A DNA stretch of 18,150 bases, taken from contig NW_003133892.1 of assembly GCF_000003605.2 (NCBI RefSeq), forward strand, positions 1-18,150, read 5' to 3'. Positions within the stretch are counted from its first letter, which is position 1. Each line of letters begins with the position of its first letter. Positions 10,833 through 18,150 of this stretch are shown in pieces. A program made the translations under genes and the position numbers. The DNA is from Saccoglossus kowalevskii (taxonomy: Eukaryota > Hemichordata > Enteropneusta > Harrimaniidae). Below the pieces are notes generated by a model. The model was not told the DNA's origin. It was given only the letters and a program-made list of their open reading frames with translations, and ran no database searches.

Positions 10833-11277
10833 CCAAAAACACAATATTCCATTTTACTGACTTGCCTGAACACAATATATTCCATTTTACTGACTTGCCT
10901 GAACACAATATATTCCATTTTACTGACTTGACTGACCACAATATTTCATTTTACTGACTTGCCTCACCACAATATTGCATTTAAATGACTTGCCTGAACA
11001 CAATATATTCCATTTTACTGACTTGCCTGAACACAATATTCCATTTTACTGACTTGCCTGAACACAATATTCCATTTTACTGACTTGCCTGAACACAATA
11101 TTCCATTTTACTGACTTACCTGAACACAATATTCCATTTTACTGACTTGCCTGAACACAATATATTCCATTTTACTGACTTGCCTGAACACAATATTCCA
11201 TTTTACTGACTTGCCTGAACACAATATATTCCATTTTACTGACTTGCCTGAACACAGTATTCCATTTTACTGACTTG
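10833..11277. repeat. 445-bp 14-mer (type example)
   Basis: From GCCAAAAAC at 10833 to the next at 11278 the unit lengths are 32,33,33,31,31,33,31,31,31,31,33,31,33,31. The palindrome trimer occupies units 3-5 and a TTACCTGAAC unit follows four units later. Intervals of exactly 445 bp with the same content occur at 726-1171, 4872-5317, 6597-7042 and 15364-15809. Confidence 0.88.
10928..11007. repeat. Palindrome-bearing marker trimer 5
   Basis: CATTTAAATG lies at 10978-10987, 3344 bp after copy 4. Confidence 0.92.
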
Positions 11278-11517
11278 CCAAAAACACAATATTCCATTTT
11301 ACTGACTTGCCTGAACACAATATATTCCATTTTACTGACTTGTCTGAACACAATATTCCATTTTACTGACTTGCCTGAACACAATATTCCATTTTACTGA
11401 CTTGCCTGAACACAATATTCCATTTTACTGACTTGCCTGAACACAATATATTCCATTTTACTGACTTACCTGAACACAGTATTCCATTTTACTGACTTGC
11501 CAAAAACACAATATTCC

Positions 11518-13065
11518 ATTTTACTGACTTGCCTGAACACAATATATTCCATTTTACTGACTTGCCTGAACACAATATATTCCATTTTACTGACTTGCCT
11601 GAACACAATATTCCATTTTACTGACTTGCCTGAACACAATATATTCCATTTTACTGACTTGCCTGAACACAGTATTCCATTTTACTGACTTGCCAAAAAC
11701 ACAATATTCCATTTTACTGACTTGCCTGAACACAATATATTCCATTTTACTGACTTGCCTGAACACAATATATTCCATTTTACTGACTTGCCTGAACACA
11801 ATATTCCATTTTACTGACTGGCCTGAACACAATATTCCATTTTACTGACTTGCCTGAACACAATATATTCCATTTTACTGACTTGCCTGAACACAATATT
11901 CCATTTTACTGACTTGCCTGAACACAACATATTCCATTTTACTGACTTGCCTGAACACAATATATTCCATTTTACTGACTTGCCAAAAACACAATATTCC
12001 ATTTTACTGACTTGCCTGAACACAATATATTCCATTTTACTGACTTGCCTGAACACAATATATTCCATTTTACTGACTTGCCTGAACACAATATTCCATT
12101 TTACTGACTTGCCTGAACACAATATATTCCATTTTACTGACTTGCCTGAATACAATATTCCATTTTACTGACTTGCCTGAACACAATATAACATTTTACT
12201 GACTTGCCTGAACACAATATTCCATTTTACTGACTTGCCTGAAAACAATATTCCATTTTACTGACTTGCCTGAACACAATATATTCCATTTTACTGACTT
12301 GCCTGAACACAATATTCCATTTTACTGACTTGCCTGAACACAATATTCCATTTTACTGACTTGCCTGACCACAATATATTCCATTTTACTGACTTGCCTG
12401 AACACAATATATTCCATTTTACTGACTTGCCTGAACACAATATTCCATTTTACTGACTTGCCTGAACACAATATTCCATTTTACTGACTTGTCTGAACAC
12501 AGTATTCCATTTTACTGACTTGCCTGACCGCAATATATTCCATTTTACTGACTTGTCTGAACACAATATTCCATTTTACTGACTTGCCTGACCGCAATAT
12601 ATTCCATTTTACTGACTTGCCTGAACACAATATTGCATTTTACTGACTTGCCTGACCACAATATATTCCATTTTACTGACTTGCCTGACCACAATATATT
12701 CCATTTTACTGACTTGCCTGACCACAATATATTCCATTTTACTGACTTGCCTGAACACAATATTGCATTTTACCGACTTGCCTGAACACAATATTCCATT
12801 TTACTGACTTGCCTGAACACAATATATTCCATTTTACTGACTTGCCTGAACACAGTATTCCATTTTACTGACTTGCCTGAACACAATATTCCATTTTACT
12901 GACTTGCCTGAACACAATATTCCATTTTACTGACTTGCCTGAACACAATATATTCCATTTTACTGACTTGCCTGAACACAATATTCCATTTTACTGACTT
13001 GCCTGAACACAATATATTCCATTTTACTGACTTGCCTGTACACAGTATTCCATTTTACTGACTTG
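11518..13065. repeat. Paralogous block C, copy 2 (with five extra units)
   Basis: Partner of 3230-4616. It keeps the five units (about 12450-12610) missing from copy 1 and so carries a complete A module. It ends at 13065, where the CTGTACACAGT unit is followed by GTCTGAAC rather than by GCCAAAAAC, the only such junction among the eight CTGTACACAGT units. Confidence 0.85.
12491..12777. repeat. A module, full copy 4
   Basis: Nine-unit order intact, 287 bp, 3887 bp after copy 3. Confidence 0.92.
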
Positions 13066-13157
13066 TCTGAACACAATATTCCATTTTACTGACTTGCCTG
13101 ACCACAATATATTCCATTTTACTGACTTGCCTGAACACAATATTGCATTTTACCGAC
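13065..13157. repeat. Minimal A-module fragment
   Basis: Three units only: GTCTGAACACAAT, one GACCAC 33-mer and the closing GCATTTTACCGAC. It keeps the opening and closing units of the module but has lost the six in between. A single GACCAC unit follows near 13197. Confidence 0.82.
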
Positions 13158-13192
13158 TTGCCTGAACACAATATATTCCATTTTACTGACTT

Positions 13193-13690
13193 GCCTGACC
13201 ACAATATATTCCATTTTACTGACTTGCCTGAACACAATATATTCCATTTTACTGACTTGCTTGAACACAATATTTCATTTTACTGACTTGCCTGAACACA
13301 ATATTCCATTTTACTGACTTGCCTGAACACAATATATTCCATTTTACTGACTTGCCTGAACACAGTATTCCATTTTACTGACTTGCCAAAAACACAATAT
13401 TCCATTTTACTGACTTGCCTGAACACAATATATTCCATTTTACTGACTTGCCTGAACACAATATATTCCATTTTACTGACTTGACTGACCACAATATTTC
13501 ATTTTACTGACTTGCCTCACCACAATATTGCATTTAAATGACTTGCCTGAACACAATATATTCCATTTTACTGACTTGCCTGAACACAATATTCCATTTT
13601 ACTGACTTGCCTGAACACAATATTCCATTTTACTGACTTGCCTGAACACAATATTCCATTTTACTGACTTGCCTGAACACAATATTCCAT
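13193..13690. repeat. 1404-bp-spaced pair, copy 1
   Basis: Matches 14597-15094 at offset 1404. Shared features: GACCAC, then GAACAC, then a CTTGAACACAATATTTC unit (13261 and 14665), a GCCAAAAAC unit (13386 and 14790) and the palindrome (13531 and 14935). Confidence 0.83.
13481..13560. repeat. Palindrome-bearing marker trimer 6
   Basis: CATTTAAATG lies at 13531-13540, 2553 bp after copy 5. Confidence 0.92.
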
Positions 13691-13853
13691 TTTACTGACT
13701 TGCCTGAACACAATATATTCCATTTTACTGACATGCCTGAACACAGTATTCCATTTTACTGACTTGCCAAAAACACAATATTCCATTTTACTGACTTGCC
13801 TGAACACAATATATTCCATTTTACTGACTTGCCTGAACACAATATTCCATTTT

Positions 13854-14095
13854 ACTAACTTGCGTGAACACAATATTCCATTTTACTGACTTGCCTGAAC
13901 ACAATATTCCATTTTACTGACTTGCCTGAACACAATATATTCCATTTTACTGACTTGCCTGAACACAATATATTCCATTTTACTGACTTGCCTGAACACA
14001 ATATTCCATTTTACTGACTGGCCTGAACACAATATATTCCATTTTACTGACTTGCCTGAACACAATATTCCATTTTACTAACTTGCGTGAACACA
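13854..14095. repeat. 223-bp heptamer duplication marked by ACTAAC/GCGTG
   Basis: A unit with two linked substitutions, ACTAACTTGCGTGAAC, occurs at 13854 and again at 14077, and nowhere else that I found. The seven units between them measure 31,31,33,33,31,33,31, which totals 223 bp. An ACTGGCC unit lies inside the repeat. Two linked private changes repeated seven units apart indicate a recent tandem duplication. Confidence 0.85.
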
Positions 14096-14177
14096 ATATT
14101 CCATTTTACTGACTTGCCTGAACACAATATTCCATTTTACTGACTTGCCTGACCACAATATATTCCATTTTACTGAC

Positions 14178-14303
14178 TTGCTGACCACAATATATTCCAT
14201 TTTACTGACTTGTCTGAACACAATATTCCATTTTACTGACTTGCTGACCACAATATATTCCATTTTACTGACTTGTCTGAACACAATATTCCATTTTACT
14301 GAC
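14178..14303. repeat. 63-bp dimer duplicated in tandem
   Basis: A dimer made of a one-base-short TTGCTGACCAC unit (32 bp) and a TTGTCTGAACACAAT unit (31 bp) occurs twice in a row, starting at 14178 and 14241. The same missing C in both copies shows that the deletion came before the duplication. The second copy runs into the GACCGC unit of the A-module variant. Confidence 0.85.
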
Positions 14304-14497
14304 TTGCCTGACCGCAATATATTCCATTTTACTGACTTGCCTGAACACAATATTGCATTTTACTGACTTGCCTGACCACAATATATTCCATTTTACTGAC
14401 TTGCCTGAACACAATATATTCCATTTTACTGACTTGCCTGACCACAATATATTCCATTTTACTGACTTGCCTGAACACAATATTGCATTTTACCGAC
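14275..14497. repeat. A-module variant, copy 3
   Basis: Seven units, 223 bp, in the same order as 5956-6178. The next unit has ACTGACTTGCC (near 14523), where copies 1 and 2 have ACTGACATGCC. Three GACCAC 33-mers follow to about 14620. Confidence 0.9.
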
Positions 14498-14596
14498 TTG
14501 CCTGAACACAATATTCCATTTTACTGACTTGCCTGACCACAATATATTCCATTTTACTGACTTGCCTGACCACAATATATTCCATTTTACTGACTT

Positions 14597-15094
14597 GCCT
14601 GACCACAATATATTCCATTTTACTGACTTGCCTGAACACAATATATTCCATTTTACTGACTTGCTTGAACACAATATTTCATTTTACTGACTTGCCTGAA
14701 CACAATATTCCATTTTACTGACTTGCCTGAACACAATATATTCCATTTTACTGACTTGCCTGAACACAGTATTCCATTTTACTGACTTGCCAAAAACACA
14801 ATATTCCATTTTACTGACTTGCCTGAACACAATATATTCCATTTTACTGACTTGCCTGAACACAATATATTCCATTTTACTGACTTGACTGACCACAATA
14901 TTTCATTTTACTGACTTGCCTCACCACAATATTGCATTTAAATGACTTGCCTGAACACAATATATTCCATTTTACTGACTTGCCTGAACACAATATTCCA
15001 TTTTACTGACTTGCCTGAACACAATATTCCATTTTACTGACTTGCCTGAACACAATATTCCATTTTACTGACTTGCCTGAACACAATATTCCAT
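14597..15094. repeat. 1404-bp-spaced pair, copy 2
   Basis: Partner of 13193-13690. It ends where degenerate patch 3 begins. Confidence 0.82.
14885..14964. repeat. Palindrome-bearing marker trimer 7
   Basis: CATTTAAATG lies at 14935-14944, 1404 bp after copy 6. Confidence 0.92.
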
Positions 15095-15352
15095 TTTTAC
15101 TGACTTGCCTGAACACAATATATTCCAATTTTTACTGACATGCCTGAACACAATATTCCATTTTACTGACTTGCTGAACACAATATTCCATTTTACTGAC
15201 TTGCTGAACACAATATATTCCATTTTACTTGACTTGCTTGAACACAATATTCCATTTTACTGACTTGCCTGAACACAATATTCCATTTTACTGACTTGCC
15301 TGAACACAATATATTCCATTTTACTGACTTTGCCTGAATACAGTATTCCATT
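15090..15352. repeat. Degenerate patch 3
   Basis: Departures cluster here: CCATTTTTACTG, CCAATTTTTACTG, ACTGACATGCC, TTGCTGAAC twice, TTTTACTTGACTTG and GACTTTGCC. Nearly all are one-base gains or losses. The clean counterpart is 6340-6580, which has the same units apart from one 31-mer. Confidence 0.78.
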
Positions 15353-16370
15353 TTACTGACTTGCCAAAAACACAATATTCCATTTTACTGACTTGCCTGA
15401 ACACAATATATTCCATTTTACTGACTTGCCTGAACACAATATATTCCATTTTACTGACTTGACTGACCACAATATTTCATTTTACTGACTTGCCTCACCA
15501 CAATATTGCATTTAAATGACTTGCCTGAACACAATATATTCCATTTTACTGACTTGCCTGAACACAATATTTCATTTTACTGACTTGCCTGAACACAATA
15601 TTCCATTTTACTGACTTGCCTGAACACAATATTCCATTTTACTGACTTGCCTGAACACAATATTTCATTTTACTGACTTGCCTGAACACAATATATTCCA
15701 TTTTACTGACTTGCCTGAACACAATATTCCATTTTACTGACTTGCCTGAACACAATATATTCCATTTTACTGACTTGCCTGAACACAGTATTCCATTTTA
15801 CTGACTTGCCAAAAACACAATATTCCATTTTACTGACTTGCCTGAACACAATATATTCCATTTTACTGACTTGCCTGAACACAATATTCCATTTTACTGA
15901 CTGGCCTGAACACAATATATTCCATTTTACTGACTTGCCTGAACACAATATATTCCATTTTACTGACTTGCCTGAACACAATATAACATTTTACTGACTT
16001 GCCTGAACACAATATTCCATTTTACTGACTTGCCTGAAAACAATATTCCATTTTACTGACTTGCCTGAACACAATATATTCCATTTTACTGACTTGCCTG
16101 AACACAATATTCACATTTTACTGACTTGCCTGAACACAACATATTCCATTTTACTGACTTGCCTGAACACAATATATTCCATTTTACTGACTTGCCTGAA
16201 CACAATATATTCCATTTATACTGACTTGCCTGAACACAATATTCCATTTTACTGACTTGCCAACACACATATTCCATTTTTACTGACTTGCCTGAACACA
16301 ATATATTCCATTTTACTGACTTGCCTGAACACAATATTCCATTTTACTGACTTGACTGAACACAATATTC
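15107..16370. repeat. Paralogous block D, copy 2
   Basis: Partner of 6340-7590. It is clean where copy 1 is damaged (15828-15937 against 7061-7170) and damaged where copy 1 is clean (patches 3 and 4). Confidence 0.82.
15459..15538. repeat. Palindrome-bearing marker trimer 8
   Basis: CATTTAAATG lies at 15509-15518, only 574 bp after copy 7, the closest pair in the window. Confidence 0.92.
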
Positions 16371-16375
16371 CATTT
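16105..16375. repeat. Degenerate patch 4
   Basis: Contains TATTCACATTTT, CCATTTATACTG, GCCAACACACATATT, CCATTTTTACTG, TTGACTGAACAC and CCATTTACTG. Compared with 7335-7600 the odd GCCAACACACAT unit near 16260 lies where GCCAAAAACACAAT is expected, so it looks like a corrupted 32-mer. Confidence 0.78.
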
Positions 16376-16379
16376 ACTG

Positions 16380-17277
16380 ACTTGCCTGACCACAATATAT
16401 TCCATTTTACTGACTTGCCTGAACACAATATATTCCATTTTACTGACTTGCCTGAACACAATATTCCATTTTACTGACTTGCCTGAACACAATATTCCAT
16501 TTTACTGACTTGTCTGAACACAGTATTCCATTTTACTGACTTGCCTGACCGCAATATATTCCATTTTACTGACTTGTCTGAACACAATATTCCATTTTAC
16601 TGACTTGCCTGACCGCAATATATTCCATTTTACTGACTTGCCTGAACACAATATTGCATTTTACTGACTTGCCTGACCACAATATATTCCATTTTACTGA
16701 CTTGCCTGACCACAATATATTCCATTTTACTGACTTGCCTGACCACAATATATTCCATTTTACTGACTTGCCTGAACACAATATTGCATTTTACCGACTT
16801 GCCTGAACACAATATTCCATTTTACTGACTTGCCTGAACACAATATACTCCATTTTACTGACTTGCCTGAACACAGTATTCCATTTTACTGACTTGCCTG
16901 AACACAATATTCCATTTTACTGACTTGCCTGAACACAATATTCCATTTTACTGACTTGCCTGAACACAATATTCCATTTTAAGGACTTGCCTGAACACAA
17001 TATATTCCATTTTACTGACTTGCCTGTACACAGTATTCCATTTTACTGACTTGCCAAAAACACAATATTCCATTTTACTGACTTGCCTGAACACAATATA
17101 TTCCATTTTACTGACTTGCCTGAACACAATATTCCATTTTACTGACTTGCCTGAACACAATATTCCATTTTACTGACTTGCCTGAACACAATATATTCCA
17201 TTTTACTGACTTGCCTGAACACAATATTCCATTTTACTGACTTGCCTGAACACAATATATTCCATTTTACTGACTTG
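16380..17277. repeat. Paralogous block, 14.5-kb pair, copy 2
   Basis: Partner of 1868-2765, sharing ATACTCC after the A module. Private changes here include TTTTAAGGACTTG near 16979 and the GTATTCC/CTGTACACAGT run at 17024 that leads to GCCAAAAAC at 17054. Confidence 0.82.
16512..16798. repeat. A module, full copy 5
   Basis: Nine-unit order intact, 287 bp, 4021 bp after copy 4. Confidence 0.92.
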
Positions 17278-17396
17278 CCTGAACACAATATTCCATTTTA
17301 CTGACTTGCCTGAACACAATATATTCCATTTTACTGACTTGCTTGAACACAATATTCCATTTTACTGACTTGCCTGAACACAATATTCCATTTTAC

Positions 17397-18029
17397 TGAC
17401 TTGCCTGAACACAATATATTCCATTTTACTGACTTGCCTGAACACAGTATTCCATTTTACTGACTTGCCAAAAACACAATATTCCATTTTACTGACTTGC
17501 CTGAACACAATATATTCCATTTTACTGACTTGCCTGAACACAATATATTCCATTTTACTGACTTGACTGACCACAATATTTCATTTTACTGACTTGCCTC
17601 ACCACAATATTGCATTTAAATGACTTGCCTGAACACAATATATTCCATTTTACTGACTTGCCTGAACACAATATTCCATTTTACTGACTTGCCTGAACAC
17701 AATATTCCATTTTACTGACTTGCCTGAACACAATATTCCATTTTACTGACTTGCCTGAACACAATATTCCATTTTACTGACTTGCCTGAACACAATATAT
17801 TCCATTTTACTGACTTGCCTGAACACAATATATTCCATTTTACTGACTTGCCTGAACACAATATTCCATTTTACTGACTTGCCTGAACACAATATATTCC
17901 ATTTTACTGACTTGCCTGAACACAGTATTCCATTTTACTGACTTGCCAAAAACACAATATTCCATTTTACTGACTTGCCTGAACACAATATATTCCATTT
18001 TACTGACTTGCCTGAACACAATATATTCC
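17397..18029. repeat. Paralogous block E, copy 2
   Basis: Partner of 7418-8050. The match continues past 18029 with added one-base insertions to the window end (ACTGAATTGGCC here against ACTGAATGGCC near 8090). Confidence 0.85.
17563..17642. repeat. Palindrome-bearing marker trimer 9
   Basis: CATTTAAATG lies at 17613-17622, 2104 bp after copy 8. Confidence 0.92.
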
Positions 18030-18044
18030 ATTTTACTGACTTGC

Positions 18045-18150
18045 CTGAAACACAAATATTCCATTTTACTGAATTGGCCTGAACACAATATATTCTATTT
18101 TACTGACTTGCCTGAACACAAAATATTCCATTTTTACTGACTTGCCTGAA
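18045..18150. repeat. Degenerate patch 5 at window end
   Basis: Within 105 bases there are five single-base gains and one substitution: GAAACACAAATATT, ACTGAATTGGCC, ATTCTATTTT, CACAAAATATT and CCATTTTTACTG. The counterpart at 8062-8160 is clean. The sequence is still satellite, so this is not a visible array border. Confidence 0.78.

Larger units (their letters stand above)
1..18150. repeat. Satellite array of 31/33-bp monomers (whole window)
   Basis: Every line of the window reads as head-to-tail copies of one short unit in a single orientation. The 31-bp form (931-961) starts ATTCCATTTTACTG and ends GAACACAAT; the 33-bp form (484-516) adds AT at the junction, changing AATATT to AATATATT. 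A rarer 32-bp form has GCCAAAAACACAAT. Most copies differ from the consensus at no more than one to three positions, so the array is well homogenised. The + strand monomer has 9 A, 11 T, 8 C and 3 G. There is no unique sequence at either end, no transposon and no gene. A long, single-orientation array with higher-order structure points to eukaryotic satellite DNA; location on the chromosome and species cannot be inferred from this sequence. Confidence 0.97.

Noticed and set aside
13065-13157. Possible insertion of a mobile element at an abrupt change of unit order
   Set aside because: Both sides and the interior are ordinary monomers. There is no terminal inverted repeat, target duplication or foreign sequence; exchange between monomers explains it.
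1-18150. CRISPR array (short direct repeats, regular spacing)
   Set aside because: Repeats abut with no unique spacers, and there are no cas genes or leader. Nearly all sequence is repeat.
1-18150. Human-type (GGAAT)n satellite II/III, suggested by ATTCC in every unit
   Set aside because: ATTCC occurs once per 31-33 bp and the rest of the unit is unrelated to a 5-bp repeat.
1-18150. Telomeric repeat or CENP-B box
   Set aside because: No TTAGGG-type hexamer or heptamer run is present, and no CG-containing 17-bp box like the CENP-B site is visible in the canonical unit or the common variants.
1-18150. Promoter signals from repeated AATATATT/TATATT
   Set aside because: These are the 33-mer junctions, found hundreds of times with no associated gene; they cannot be singled out as promoters.

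Overview
The whole window is one tandem-repeat (satellite) array. No part of it supports a gene, RNA gene, mobile element or unique flanking sequence. The building block is a 31-bp monomer (clean example 931-961) that starts ATTCCATTTTACTG and ends GAACACAAT. A second, equally common length class is 33 bp (example 484-516) and carries one extra AT at the junction. At about 32 bp per unit the window holds roughly 570 monomers. The canonical monomer is about 35% GC, with 8 C and 3 G on the + strand. The array enters and leaves the window in mid-array, so its true size and both borders are unknown. The organism cannot be named. A long homogenised array with nested higher-order structure is typical of eukaryotic heterochromatin (centromeric, pericentromeric, subtelomeric or interstitial), but nothing here tells these locations apart.

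Two monomer neighbourhoods alternate. 'A modules' are runs rich in GACCACAATAT and GACCGCAATAT units, opened by a GTCTGAACAC unit and closed by a unit reading GCATTTTACCGAC. Five near-identical full copies of about 287 bp lie at 1999, 5570, 8604, 12491 and 16512. A 223-258 bp variant lies at 83, 5956 and 14275, and there are three fragments at 4165, 9624 and 13065. 'B stretches' between them contain a 32-bp unit with GCCAAAAACACAAT (35 exact copies, plus one corrupted copy near 16260), almost always directly after a unit ending CACAGT. Within B stretches the spacing of this marker recurs at 445 bp (a 14-mer), 255 bp (an 8-mer) and 191 bp (a 6-mer). Nine of the B blocks carry a unit with the 10-bp palindrome CATTTAAATG.

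On a larger scale the array is a mosaic of paralogous blocks of 0.5-1.5 kb that recur at unrelated distances: 480-1404 with 4626-5550; 1235-2440 with 7840-9045; 1868-2765 with 16380-17277; 3230-4616 with 11518-13065; 6340-7590 with 15107-16370; 7418-8050 with 17397-18029; 8795-9370 with 9622-10197; and 13193-13690 with 14597-15094. Smaller recent expansions (63-bp dimer, 223-bp heptamer, a four-unit GCATGAAC cluster) are visible between them. This is what repeated unequal exchange or conversion of multi-monomer blocks would leave.

Five patches (about 2810-2900, 7061-7170, 15090-15352, 16105-16375 and 18045-18150) are rich in one-base insertions and deletions while their paralogues are clean. 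They are best treated as possible consensus-sequence errors until raw reads are checked. All open reading frames are by-products of the repeat: two of three frames on each strand lack a stop within the monomer, and 31-bp units push translation into the stop-containing frame after at most a few units.
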